Of a stretch of DNA of 64,000 bases, positions 28,051-36,602 are shown piece after piece. The stretch is from the NCBI RefSeq assembly GCF_015690355.1, contig NZ_JADPRT010000002.1:631337-695336 (forward strand), in the 5' to 3' direction. The position numbers were made by a program, and so were the translations under genes. Positions within the stretch are counted from its first letter, which is position 1; every line of letters begins with the position of its first letter. The DNA comes from Streptacidiphilus fuscans. GTDB lineage: Bacteria > Actinomycetota > Actinomycetes > Streptomycetales > Streptomycetaceae. Under the pieces are notes generated by a model. That model had not been told where the DNA came from, did no database searches, and was given only the letters and a program-made list of their open reading frames with translations.

Positions 28051-30063
28051 CAGCGAGAAGTCGTCGGCGAAGACGTTGCCCTGGCCGTACCAGCCGTGGA
28101 CGTAGACGGTGACGGTGCCGCTGGAGCCGGTGGTGAACGGCACGGTCAGTTGGTTCCAGCCGCTGTTGCTGGACCAGGTGCTGGCCGTCGCCCCACCACT
28201 GACGCCGACGTAGGCGTAGTCGCCCTGGACCCAACCGGACAGCGTGTAGCTGGTGTTGGGCTTCAGGGTGACCGTCTGGTCGCACTCGCCGGTGGTCGAC
28301 GAGCTCGGCGTGACCTGCAGCGCGTAGGAGCCGCTGTGCGTGGGCGAGGTCACCACCTGGCTGCCGGACTGGCAGGTCCACGGGCTCAGGCTGCCGCTCT
28401 CGAACCCGCCGTTGACCAGCGCACCCGACCCGCCGGACCCGGTCGGGCTGGACGAGGGCGAGGTCGAGGGGGAGGTCGACGGCGAGGTCGAGGGAGACGT
28501 CGACGGGGATGCGGACGCGGACGCCGAAGCGCTGGTGCTGGACGACGCCGAGGCGCTCGGGCTGCCCGTGGGCGGCGTCGGGCAGGTGCTCGCCGACCCG
28601 TTGATGTCGTTGACCGCGTCGTTGAAGAGCGTGGTCGCCGGGTCGAGGTCGTAGAGCGAGAACATCATGAAGCCGGCGAGGCCGTTGCAGTGCGCGTAGT
28701 CGGCCCTGGTCTGGATCGACTGCGCGGACTCACCGCCGTAGAAGTTGGTCCCGTCGTAGAAGTACGCGGAGTCGGTGATCGGGTCCCAGTAGGTGTCGGC
28801 CGGATTGCCGACGATCCCGGTCAACTCCTTGTACATGGCCACGCCTGGCACGTTGCCGGAGTCGGTCTGTCCCGCCGACGCGCCCGTCGCGGTCTGGTAG
28901 AGACCGTGGTTGCTCCCCGCCGGTACCCCCGTCCAGCCGCGATAGTAGAACGGCAGGCCGATGGTGAGTTTGTTCGCCGGGAAGCCGCCTGGTATCCCGT
29001 ACTGCGAGTCGCCGACCGTCCAGGCCTTGATGGCGTTGTCGACGCTGTACGTCTCGTTGCCGGGAGCGACCTTGGACTCGGGCGAGTTGGGGTTGGCGTA
29101 GAGCGGGTCCTGCTCGTCCGTCGGCCCGGTGGCGTTCCACGCGCCGTACATGTCGTACGACATCACGTCGCCGAAGGTCAGGTACTGGGCGATCTGGTTG
29201 GTCTGGATCAGGCCGATCTTGTCCTGCCCGGACGGCAGCGCCGCCGAGAGCGCGTAGGTCTTGCCGTCCGCCGCGCCCTGGGTGTTGAGCTCGTTGCGGA
29301 ACTCGGCCAGCAGGGCGGTGTAGTTGGCGGTGTCGTTCGCCGAGTAGTGGTTGCCGAGGTGGCCGCCGCTGGAGGCCGGGTACTCCCAGTCGATGTCGAA
29401 GCCGCTGAAGATGCCGGCCGCTGTGCCCGTGCCGCCGTAGCCGTTCTCGACGGGCAGGTTGCCCTTGATGAACATGTCGATGCAGGACGAGACGAACTTC
29501 TGCCGGGACGCGGCGGTGGCGGCCACGTCGGAGAAGTACTTCGAGTAGGTCCAACCGCCGATCGACAGCAGGATCTTGAGGTTCGGGTACTTCTTCTTCA
29601 GCTCCTGGAGCTGGTGGAAGTTGCCCGCGATCGGCTGGTTGTAGACGTCGGAGGTGCCGTCGACGCTGATGCTGGAGTCGTACGACTTCCCGTAGTCGGC
29701 GAAGGCGTCCTCGGCGCCGTCACCGGCGTTGGGGTCGCTCTCGCCGCCCGGGTCCGGGTCGGTGGCCTTGGTGTTCTCGAAGCAGGTCAGGTTGGTCGGG
29801 TCGATGTTCTCGAAGTCGTAGATGAGGTAGTCGACCTTGCCCGCGATGCCCTCGGTGTCGAGGTTCTTGGGATAGAAGGCGTTCTGGTAGATCGACCACT
29901 GGTCGTAGTAGGCGACCTTGATGCCGCCGCTGGTGGCCGCCGCCTTGGTGGTGTTGGTCGCGGCAGCCGCGCCTGCGGGACTGCCGAGCAGGGAGGCGGC
30001 CAGGCCGAGCAAGGCCGTGGCCGCCCCCGCGAGTGTGAGTCCGATCCGTCTGGAGCGTGGCAT
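28045..30063 (-). CDS. secreted GH18 chitinase with C-terminal carbohydrate-binding domain
   Basis: Exochitinase-like protein of 672 residues. The signal peptide (PRSRRIGLTLAGAATALLGL ... AAAATN) covers residues 1-36. The GH18 barrel starts at KVAYYDQWSIY. Its LKILLSIGGWTYSKYF strand and FSGFDIDWEYP carry the DxxDxDxE catalytic Glu. A CID/insertion domain and GLAGFMMFSLYDLD follow. A Ser/Thr/Pro linker then joins a beta-sandwich domain (NGGFESGSLSPWTCQSG ... YVHGWYGQGNVFADD). GGAGG precedes the ATG. Two DasR-type boxes and a TTGACG-N17-CAATCT promoter lie upstream, so induction by chitin breakdown products is likely. Confidence 0.95.
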   Translation of the reverse strand: MPRSRRIGLTLAGAATALLGLAASLLGSPAGAAAATNTTKAAATSGGIKVAYYDQWSIYQNAFYPKNLDTEGIAGKVDYLIYDFENIDPTNLTCFENTKATDPDPGGESDPNAGDGAEDAFADYGKSYDSSISVDGTSDVYNQPIAGNFHQLQELKKKYPNLKILLSIGGWTYSKYFSDVAATAASRQKFVSSCIDMFIKGNLPVENGYGGTGTAAGIFSGFDIDWEYPASSGGHLGNHYSANDTANYTALLAEFRNELNTQGAADGKTYALSAALPSGQDKIGLIQTNQIAQYLTFGDVMSYDMYGAWNATGPTDEQDPLYANPNSPESKVAPGNETYSVDNAIKAWTVGDSQYGIPGGFPANKLTIGLPFYYRGWTGVPAGSNHGLYQTATGASAGQTDSGNVPGVAMYKELTGIVGNPADTYWDPITDSAYFYDGTNFYGGESAQSIQTRADYAHCNGLAGFMMFSLYDLDPATTLFNDAVNDINGSASTCPTPPTGSPSASASSSTSASASASASPSTSPSTSPSTSPSTSPSSSPTGSGGSGALVNGGFESGSLSPWTCQSGSQVVTSPTHSGSYALQVTPSSSTTGECDQTVTLKPNTSYTLSGWVQGDYAYVGVSGGATASTWSSNSGWNQLTVPFTTGSSGTVTVYVHGWYGQGNVFADDFSLS

Positions 30064-30103
30064 GACGCATACCTCCGCATGGTCGTGTACCCGACACCGC
30101 ATC

Positions 30104-30147
30104 AGATTGGTACATACCAATAGAGGCGTCAAGGGTCTGGACCAATT
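30104..30147 (-). promoter_or_regulatory. chitinase promoter with two DasR/chitin boxes
   Basis: On the minus strand TTGACG (30132-30127) and CAATCT (30109-30104) are spaced by 17 bases. AATTGGTCCAGACCCT (30147-30132) overlaps the -35 and matches the TGGTCCAGACC direct-repeat element of Streptomyces chitinase promoters and the DasR consensus TGGTCTAGACCA. ATTGGTACATACCAAT (30121-30106) is a second, more diverged box between -35 and -10. Confidence 0.82.
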
Positions 30148-30213
30148 GGAGCTGACGGATCGTCAAACTCCCTGGTGGAGCGGATCGCCCGCCCACGGAG
30201 GAGGGATGGCGAC

Positions 30214-30546
30214 TCAGATCCGCGACTGGCCGAGCGACTCGGCGAGGCGCAGCTGGGTCGCCGCCTCATCCGCACGGCCGCCCTGGCGCTCCAGGGTGCG
30301 GCCGAGCAGCAGCCGGGCGTAGCCGTCGACCGGGTCGCGCTCGATCGCCTGCCGCAGCGCCTCCTCCGCGCGACGCAGCTGCGCGGAGTGGTAGTAGGAC
30401 CGGGCCAGCAGCATCCGCGCGGCGGCGTGCGTCGGCTCGGCCTCCACGATCGGAGCGAGGATCAGCGCGGCGTCGCTGTACGCCTTGGAGTCGAAGAAGA
30501 GCTGCGCACGGCCGTACTCCTCGGCAAGTGTGTGGTTGATATTCAC
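30214..30546 (-). CDS. tetratricopeptide-repeat protein
   Basis: Small cytoplasmic protein of 110 residues with about two and a half TPR units: AQLFFDSKAYSDAALILAPIVEAEP, then AARMLLARSYYHSAQLRRAEEALRQAIERDP and YARLLLGRTLERQGGRADEAATQLRLAE. It is a protein-interaction scaffold; the partner is unknown. GTG at 30546 is preferred because GGGGAG is four bases upstream; the frame is open to 30615. Conserved homologues of this size are common in Streptomyces. Confidence 0.82.
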   Translation of the reverse strand: MNINHTLAEEYGRAQLFFDSKAYSDAALILAPIVEAEPTHAAARMLLARSYYHSAQLRRAEEALRQAIERDPVDGYARLLLGRTLERQGGRADEAATQLRLAESLGQSRI

Positions 30547-30689
30547 GGGGCTCCCCTTTCGATTTCCATGCCGCTCTGGCGTGTCGGCCATAGAACATCG
30601 GGGGGTACCCCACACATTCCCTGAGAACTGTCGCCTTCCTCACCCCTGGCAGACCTGGGCGCGGAAGCGTGCGGGGCTACGCTCGTTCC

Positions 30690-30764
30690 ATGACCGTGCT
30701 CGTCTCCCGTCGCCACGTGGACTACGTCCGCGTCACGAGCATGTCCTGTTGTGCCGAGGCCTGA
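30690..30764 (+). CDS. leader peptide with Cys-Cys (RRHVD type)
   Basis: Open frame of 24 codons: starts MTVLVSRRHVDYVRV and ends SMSCCAEA before TGA. It belongs to the short MxxLVSRRHVD leader peptides found before sulfur-metabolism genes in Streptomyces. Leaderless Cys-rich uORFs act as cysteine-responsive attenuators in mycobacteria (recalled). TACGCT ends six bases before the ATG, so it is at the mRNA 5' end. It stops 45 bases before the dioxygenase start, so stalling at the Cys pair could affect that ribosome site. Confidence 0.75.
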   Translation: MTVLVSRRHVDYVRVTSMSCCAEA

Positions 30765-30809
30765 CCCCAGCGTCCCTCCCCCTCCTGCGCGCACTCCCCG
30801 AGGACCGTC

Positions 30810-31838
30810 ATGACCGCCACCGCTCACCCCTCCCTCTCCCGCACCGACCTCCCCGTCGTCGACCTCGCCCATCTGGACCGCGAGGCGCTCCACCGGGCGG
30901 CCCGCGACGTCGGTTTCTTCCAGCTCGTCGGCCACGGCATCAGTCCCGAGGAGAGCGACGAGCTGCTGCGCGTCTCCCGCACCTTCTTCGAGCTGCCCGA
31001 GGCCGACCGGGTGGCCCTGGACAACCGCAACTCCCCGCACTTCCGCGGCTACACGCGGATAGGCAAGGAGCTGACCCGCGGCACCCGCGACTGGCGCGAC
31101 CAGCTGGACATCGGCGAGGAGCTGCCGCCGCACGTCCCCGGCCAGGGCGAGCCCGCGTACTGGTGGCTGGAGGGCCCGAACCAGTGGCCGGCCGCGCAGC
31201 CGGAGCTGCGCGAGGTCACCCAGCGCTGGATCGCCCGGCTGAGCGCGGTCGCCGACCATCTGCTGCACGAGCTGCTCGCCTCGATCGGCGCACCGCCGGA
31301 CTTCTACGACGACGCCTTCGCCGGACACCCGCGCAGCCACCTCAAGCTGATCCGCTACCCGGGACGCGCCCCGGTCGGGGACGACCAGGGGGTCGGCGTG
31401 CACAAGGACTACGGCTTCCTGACGCTGCTGCTCACCGACGGCGTCGGCGGGTTGCAGGTGGAGTCGCCGGAGGGGCCCGAGGCCGGGTTCATCGACGTGC
31501 CGCACATCCCGGGCGCGTTCGTGGTGAACCTGGGCGAGCTGCTTGAGGTCGCCACAAACGGCTACCTCAAAGCCACCAACCACCGCGTGGTGAGCCCGCC
31601 GGGAGCGCGCGAGCGCTTCTCCGCGCCGTTCTTCTACAACCCGCGCCTCGACGCCCGCATCGAGCCCCTCTCCTTCCCGCACGCCGCTAAGGCCACCGGC
31701 GTCACCGAGGACCCGCACAACCCGCTCTTCGCCGAGTTCGGCTGGAACGAACTCAAGGGCTGGGTCCGCGCCCACCCCGAGGTCACCGCCCGCCAACACC
31801 CCGAGCTGCTGACCGCTGCGGGCCCCGGCGCGGCCTGA
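30810..31838 (+). CDS. isopenicillin N synthase-like non-haem iron oxygenase
   Basis: Protein of 342 residues of the 2-oxoglutarate/Fe(II) dioxygenase (IPNS-like) superfamily. The N-terminal DIOX_N part reads LPVVDLAHLDREALHRAARDVGFFQLVGHGI. The iron ligands are in GVGVHKDYGFLTLL (H, D) and KATNHRVVSPPGARERFSAPFF (H, with the RxS co-substrate motif). Substrate unknown. It follows the Cys-containing leader peptide, so a link to sulfur or cysteine supply is inferred. CGAGGAC precedes the ATG. The nearest IPNS-like relatives in Streptomyces are not antibiotic enzymes. Confidence 0.9.
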   Translation: MTATAHPSLSRTDLPVVDLAHLDREALHRAARDVGFFQLVGHGISPEESDELLRVSRTFFELPEADRVALDNRNSPHFRGYTRIGKELTRGTRDWRDQLDIGEELPPHVPGQGEPAYWWLEGPNQWPAAQPELREVTQRWIARLSAVADHLLHELLASIGAPPDFYDDAFAGHPRSHLKLIRYPGRAPVGDDQGVGVHKDYGFLTLLLTDGVGGLQVESPEGPEAGFIDVPHIPGAFVVNLGELLEVATNGYLKATNHRVVSPPGARERFSAPFFYNPRLDARIEPLSFPHAAKATGVTEDPHNPLFAEFGWNELKGWVRAHPEVTARQHPELLTAAGPGAA

Positions 31839-31940
31839 TCGCCCGACCGGGCCATGATCGGCCTGATGTCCGGCCTACTCCCTACGCTCCCGTCCGGCTC
31901 GCCCTCGGCCGGGTGTCGCGTGGTACACGGAGAAGTTTGC

Positions 31941-31969
31941 ATAACTGGAGTTATCATTACTCCAGTTAT
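31941..31969. promoter_or_regulatory. 11-bp perfect palindrome upstream of ATPase gene
   Basis: ATAACTGGAGT (31941-31951) and ACTCCAGTTAT (31959-31969) form a perfect inverted repeat with a seven-base spacer, 26 bases before the GTG of the ATPase-nuclease gene. The segment is AT-rich for this genome. It looks like an operator. Confidence 0.75.
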
Positions 31970-31994
31970 CGTAGTTCGACCCATGGAGGTCGCC

Positions 31995-33470
31995 GTGGCC
32001 GCTCTCACCCGCCCTACGGAAATGTTCGACCGGCACCGCGAGTGGGAAGCGCTGGGCCGCTTCGCCACCGATCAGGCGCCCGGAGCGACCCTCGGCGTCG
32101 TCACCGGGCGTCGGCGTCAGGGGAAGACCTTCCTGCTGCGCGCCCTCTGTCAGGCCACCGGCGGCTTCTACTTCGCTGCCGAAGAGGCCACTGACGCCGA
32201 GTCGCTGCGCAGTATCGGAGCAGCGATCGCCGAGCATCTCGACGCTCCCGCTCCGCTCGCCTTCGACGGCTGGAACCAGGCGATCGACGCACTGCTCGCC
32301 CTGGGGCGGGACCGTCCGCTGCCCGTGGTCATCGACGAGTTCCCCTACCTCGCCCGCGCCAACCCCCGCCTGCCCTCGGTCATCCAGAACGCCCTCGCCC
32401 CGCTGCGTGCCGAGCGCGACGGGAGCCGCACCCGGCTGCTGCTGTGCGGTTCGGCCATGTCGTTCATGGGGCAGTTGCTCAGCGGCAACGCCCCGCTTCG
32501 CGGCCGGGCAGGCCTGGAGTTGGTCGTCCCCACCCTGGACCACCAACTCGCGGCCCAGTTCTGGGGCGTGGACGACCCTGTCACTGCGCTCAAGGTCAAC
32601 GCCATCGTCGGCGGCACACCCGCCTACCGCCGTGAGTTCGCCCGCGACGACACTCCGGCCGATCCCGCCGACTTCGACCCGTGGGTCCTGCGCACCGTTC
32701 TCTCCCCGACCAGCCCGTTGTTCCGCGAGGCCCGCTACCTGCTCGCGGACGAGCCGGCACTGCAGGACACCGCGCTCTACCACTCGGTGCTGGCGGCCAT
32801 CGCCCACGGCAATGCCGGGCGCGGTGGCATCGCGTCCTACCTCGGCCGAAAGTCCAGCGATCTCGCCCATCCGCTCAACGTGCTGGAGGACTGCGGGCTG
32901 ATCACCCGAGAGCCCGACGTCTTCAAGGAGAACCGCTCGACCTTCCGCATCGCCGAGCCGCTGGTCACCTTCTACCACGCCGTGATGCGGCCGATCTGGT
33001 CCGACCTGGAGCACACCCGGGACGCGCACCGCCTGTGGCAGCGGGCTCAGCAGCGCTTCGCAGGCAATGTGCTCGGCCCGCACCTGGAGCACCTCTGCCG
33101 CCATTGGAGCCGACACTTCGCCCCGGAGGACCTCTTCGGGGACCATCCCAACCGGGTGGGCTCCGGCACCGTGAACGACCCCTCCGCCCGCACCACCCAC
33201 GAACTGGACGTCGCCGTCTTCGGCCTCGATGACGACAACCGTGCCCCGCTGCTGGCCATCGGCGAGGTCAAGTGGGGGGATGTCATGGGCATCGGGCACC
33301 TCGAACGACTGGCCCGGATCCGCGCCCTGTTGACCGCCCAGGGCCGCCACGGAGCGGAGTCGGCCCGTCTGGTCTGCTTCAGTGCAGCTGGATTCACCGA
33401 CGAACTCCGCAGCCGAGCGGCCGCCGACGGCGGCATCGTCCTGGTCGGAGCCGCGGACTTCTACCGCTGA
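31995..33470 (+). CDS. archaeal-type ATPase with DUF234-like nuclease domain
   Basis: Protein of 491 residues. GVVTGRRRQGKTFLLRAL (about residue 35-50) is the Walker A and LPVVIDEFPYLAR (about 110) the Walker B of the archaeal ATPase family PF01637. GSRTRLLLCGSAMSFM is the sensor region, and a winged-helix segment follows (GGIASYLGRKSSDLAHPLNVLEDCGLITRE). The C-terminus has HELDVAVFG and LLAIGEVKWG, a D...ExK pattern like PD-(D/E)xK nucleases (DUF234). GTG at 31995 has GGAGG five bases upstream. Such ATPases have no settled role; a defence or DNA-processing function is possible. Confidence 0.85.
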   Translation: MAALTRPTEMFDRHREWEALGRFATDQAPGATLGVVTGRRRQGKTFLLRALCQATGGFYFAAEEATDAESLRSIGAAIAEHLDAPAPLAFDGWNQAIDALLALGRDRPLPVVIDEFPYLARANPRLPSVIQNALAPLRAERDGSRTRLLLCGSAMSFMGQLLSGNAPLRGRAGLELVVPTLDHQLAAQFWGVDDPVTALKVNAIVGGTPAYRREFARDDTPADPADFDPWVLRTVLSPTSPLFREARYLLADEPALQDTALYHSVLAAIAHGNAGRGGIASYLGRKSSDLAHPLNVLEDCGLITREPDVFKENRSTFRIAEPLVTFYHAVMRPIWSDLEHTRDAHRLWQRAQQRFAGNVLGPHLEHLCRHWSRHFAPEDLFGDHPNRVGSGTVNDPSARTTHELDVAVFGLDDDNRAPLLAIGEVKWGDVMGIGHLERLARIRALLTAQGRHGAESARLVCFSAAGFTDELRSRAAADGGIVLVGAADFYR

Positions 33471-33597
33471 CAGGCCAGTGCCCCACGCCCCCGTCGTGCC
33501 TCCACGCGCGGGGCCCAGCTCCGCGGTTTCGCCGCCACGACGGCTGTTCTCTCCGAGACTGACGGCGAGGACGTCCGTCGGCATGAGGAGCTATGAG

Positions 33598-34551
33598 GTG
33601 ACGCGCATCGTCAAGGAGTCACGGCGCGACCGGCTCATGGAGCAGATCGCGCGGGTGCATGCGCGCCTCGACGCCGCGCCGGGACTTCGTCCGGTGGGTG
33701 AGGGGGAAGCACGGCTGTTCGCGGCGCACGATCTCGCGTCGCTCGCGGAGGTCGCGTTCGGCGAGGTGGTCGATCCGCTCCGCCTCACCGATGCAGCGAT
33801 CGAGGACCTGGCGCGGCGGCTGGCGTACCCGCTCCGGGAGGAGGACCCGTACCGCCGCCGGTACTTGATCACCCGGGCGGACCGGCCTGTCGGCACGGTG
33901 GCGGTCGACGACTACCCGATCGGCCCAGACGAGCTCCAGCTCAGCTCCCTGTATCTGCGCCCGGACGCACGAACCCTGGGCGTGGGCGGCGCCACCGTCG
34001 ACACGGTTCGCCGGGCCGCGACCGCCGAAGGACTGGGCGGGGTCCGCCTGACTGCGGACTGGCTGCGCCCGCAGTCGATCCGCTCCTACCTGCACCTGGG
34101 TTTCCTGGTGTCGCACTGGAAGCACGCCATCCATATGGTGTGGCGGCGCAGATCAGTCCGGCTCCGCTACCGGGCAGTCGGGGCCGAACGCAGACTGCTG
34201 GCCGAAGTCGAACTCGTTGGTACCGAGCAGCCGTTGCTGACCGCGACACGGTCGGGCCCGTGGCTCCGACTTGAGCAGCATCCGCTCGATGCCCACCTGC
34301 GCGAAGCGCATCCCGGCCTGGAGCAGGACGCCCTGTCCACCATGGCAGTGCACCTCGCTCTTGACGGGTACCCACTGATCCGCGATCGCGCGCGCTGGGA
34401 GGAGGGCTACCGCTGGAGCGAGGGTGGCGAACCGGAGGGCCTGGCCCGCCGGATCTGGTTCTTCGAGGAGTACGCCCGCCGCTGCGGACACCAAGTCGAC
34501 ACCCCTGTCCGGGAATTGCCGCCCGGCCTGTCCTGGCCGACCTGGGACTGA
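33598..34551 (+). CDS. GNAT-like acetyltransferase
   Basis: Protein of about 317 residues. The N-terminal half has a GNAT fold: YRRRYLITRADRPVGTVAVDDYPIG, LQLSSLYLRPDARTLGVGGATVDTVRRAA (the acetyl-CoA pyrophosphate loop is RTLGVGGA), and SIRSYLHLGFLVSHWKHAIHM. The C-terminal ~150 residues are unassigned and Trp/Arg-rich. Substrate unknown. GTG at 33598 follows GAGGAG by seven bases; ATG at 33583 is an alternative five codons earlier. It trails the ATPase-nuclease gene by 127 bases in the same direction. Confidence 0.75.
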   Translation: MTRIVKESRRDRLMEQIARVHARLDAAPGLRPVGEGEARLFAAHDLASLAEVAFGEVVDPLRLTDAAIEDLARRLAYPLREEDPYRRRYLITRADRPVGTVAVDDYPIGPDELQLSSLYLRPDARTLGVGGATVDTVRRAATAEGLGGVRLTADWLRPQSIRSYLHLGFLVSHWKHAIHMVWRRRSVRLRYRAVGAERRLLAEVELVGTEQPLLTATRSGPWLRLEQHPLDAHLREAHPGLEQDALSTMAVHLALDGYPLIRDRARWEEGYRWSEGGEPEGLARRIWFFEEYARRCGHQVDTPVRELPPGLSWPTWD

Positions 34552-34704
34552 GCACCACCGGGCCGATGTGGAAACCCGTGTGGAAACCGTCGCCGTCGCC
34601 GTCGCCTGGCCTGTGAGCCCGGAGGTCTGGAGCCTGCGGCGAGGCCCTGCCCATCAGGCGGACAGGGCCTGTCCCGCGATCGGGCGCGCCGCTACGGTGG
34701 CGGC

Positions 34705-34779
34705 ATGACCCTGTTGGTGAGCCGCCGCCATGTGGACCATGGCCTTGCCACCACCACGCGTTGTCGCCGCGTCAGCTGA
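34705..34779 (+). CDS. leader peptide (RRHVD type), second copy
   Basis: Open frame of 24 codons starting MTLLVSRRHVDHGLA, ending RCRRVS and TGA. The first eleven residues match the leader peptide at 30690 except one Leu/Val change. It holds one Cys. TACGGT ends six bases before the ATG, again a leaderless start. A 10-bp hairpin lies 41 bases after its stop. It likely controls the secreted-protein gene at 34976 by attenuation. Confidence 0.65.
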   Translation: MTLLVSRRHVDHGLATTTRCRRVS

Positions 34780-34819
34780 CGCGGCCCGCCACCTCACTCT
34801 CGTTTCGAGACTCTCCTTC

Positions 34820-34852
34820 GAGGGCCGCTCCCTTCCGAGCCGAGCGGCCCTC
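34820..34852 (+). terminator. candidate attenuator hairpin after leader peptide
   Basis: GAGGGCCGCT (34820-34829) pairs perfectly with AGCGGCCCTC (34843-34852) between the RRHVD leader peptide and the secreted-protein start. No T-run follows. It could be an attenuator stem whose folding depends on ribosome position on the uORF. Confidence 0.5.
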
Positions 34853-34975
34853 TCGCATGTCCACCCGCCGACCCCGCGCCGACCTCGCCGGTCCGCGTGC
34901 GGGTCCGCGTCTGCTGCTGCGTGTCCGGCCGCCTGGCGTCACTTCCTTCCGCCGAGCAACGGAACAGGACCTGCC

Positions 34976-36415
34976 ATGCGCCTGCGCACCTCCCTGACCT
35001 TCACCGCCGCCGCGCTGTGCCTCGCGGTCGGCAACGCCTTCGCGGCGACACCGTCGGCACCGGCCGGATTCGGGCCGCTGCCGCCGCAGAACCCGGCCAC
35101 CGCGGCCGACGGCACCGCGACCATGCACGGCGACAGCGCCTCCAGCGACACCACCCCGTACCCGGGCCCGGGGACCGGCCCGATCAGCTGGAGCCGGACG
35201 GCGCTCGCCTCCGCCTGCCCGACCGTGGTGATCGGCAGTGACCGGATGCCCGTCGCGCTCTGCACGACGATCTTCGGGCGGACACCGACGGTGCACCTGC
35301 TCGATCCGTCCACCGGGGCCGACCTCGCCTCCCTGGCCCTGCCGAAGGGCAGCCTCTTCGGCGGTGTGTACGCGTACCTGGACAACACCGATGCGCTGGT
35401 CGTGGTCGACGGCGACGACAACCTGCTGCGCATCGGCCACCACCGGTCGGCGGGAGGCGGTTGGACGCTCGCGGTGGACCAGTCCACGTCGCTGGCGGGC
35501 GCGATCCCGAGCGGTGACAACATCGTCGGCCTGAGCGCCGGGTGGGACGGCCGGATCTGGTTCGCGACCGCCGGCGGCGTCATCGGGACCGCCGACACGA
35601 GGACCGGCGTGGTGCGGACCATCAGCACCGGCGAGGGCGTGGAGAACAGCATCTCCACCGTCCCCGGCCATACCGCCGTCGCCACCGACCACGCCCTCTA
35701 CCTGCTCGGCGAGGCCCCGGACGGCACCCCGCAGATCCAGTGGCGCGCCCCCTACGACCGCGGGCCCGGTCGCAAGCCCGGCCAACTCAGCTGGGGCACC
35801 GGCGCGACGCCCAGCTTCTTCGGGCCCGGCGACGGCACCGGGTACGTGACCATCACCGACAACGCGGCACCGCACGAGAACCTGCTGGTCTGGAAGGTCT
35901 CCTCCGGGCCGACGCCGGTCTGCAGCACGCCGGTGCTGACGCAGTCCCCGGAGAGCGGCACCGAGGACGCGGTGATCGCCTCCGGACACAGCGTCTTCGT
36001 CACCGACACCTACGGCTACCCCTACCCGGCGCTGCCCTCCGGCGCTCCGGCGAGCGTGCCGTCGTCGGCCTCCTTCGACGGCGGGCTGAGCCGGGTCGAC
36101 CTCGATGCCGACGGGAACGGCTGCCACCTGGCCTGGAACAGCGACGTCCGGTCGGCGGCGCTCCCCCGCCTCTCGCTCGCGGACGGCCGGATCTACACCC
36201 TCAGCGTCAGCGGCCCGACCGGCCTGGTCGGCAGCGACACCTTCGCGAGCTACTCCTACGCGGTGCTCGACCCGGCGACCGGCGCCGAGCTGTCCAGCAC
36301 TCCGATCGGCCTCGGTCTGCTCTACAACCCGCTGCAGATGACCGGCACGACCGCACCGGACGGCACCCTCTACCAGGGCACCGAGACGGGTGTGTTGCGG
36401 ATCACCCGAGGCTGA
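34976..36415 (+). CDS. secreted beta-propeller-like protein (PQQ/WD-like repeats)
   Basis: Exported protein of 479 residues. The signal peptide MRLRTSLTFTAAALCLAVGN ends at about AFA-ATP (residue 24). The rest is beta-rich with repeated turns such as HLLDPSTGADLASLALP, VVVDGDDNLLRIG, TADTRTGVVRTIS and AVLDPATGAELSSTPIG. This pattern is typical of PQQ-like or quinoprotein-type beta-propellers. No catalytic residues can be assigned. AGGA lies upstream of the ATG, and it is preceded by an RRHVD leader peptide with hairpin, so expression may respond to amino acid supply. Confidence 0.72.
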   Translation: MRLRTSLTFTAAALCLAVGNAFAATPSAPAGFGPLPPQNPATAADGTATMHGDSASSDTTPYPGPGTGPISWSRTALASACPTVVIGSDRMPVALCTTIFGRTPTVHLLDPSTGADLASLALPKGSLFGGVYAYLDNTDALVVVDGDDNLLRIGHHRSAGGGWTLAVDQSTSLAGAIPSGDNIVGLSAGWDGRIWFATAGGVIGTADTRTGVVRTISTGEGVENSISTVPGHTAVATDHALYLLGEAPDGTPQIQWRAPYDRGPGRKPGQLSWGTGATPSFFGPGDGTGYVTITDNAAPHENLLVWKVSSGPTPVCSTPVLTQSPESGTEDAVIASGHSVFVTDTYGYPYPALPSGAPASVPSSASFDGGLSRVDLDADGNGCHLAWNSDVRSAALPRLSLADGRIYTLSVSGPTGLVGSDTFASYSYAVLDPATGAELSSTPIGLGLLYNPLQMTGTTAPDGTLYQGTETGVLRITRG

Positions 36416-36602
36416 ACCGGCCCGCGGCTTGGGCGACAACGGTGGTGACATGCGGGTGCCTCGGACGTCTTGGGCCGAAGTGGAGTAATCGAAACGCGTT
36501 CTTCGTCTGGTTTCACCATGGCCAGGGCGCATTCGTCCGCGAAGGATGTCCAGGACCTTCATCGGGGCCTCTGTCCCGAATGCCCAGTACAGAGGTACTC
36601 GC

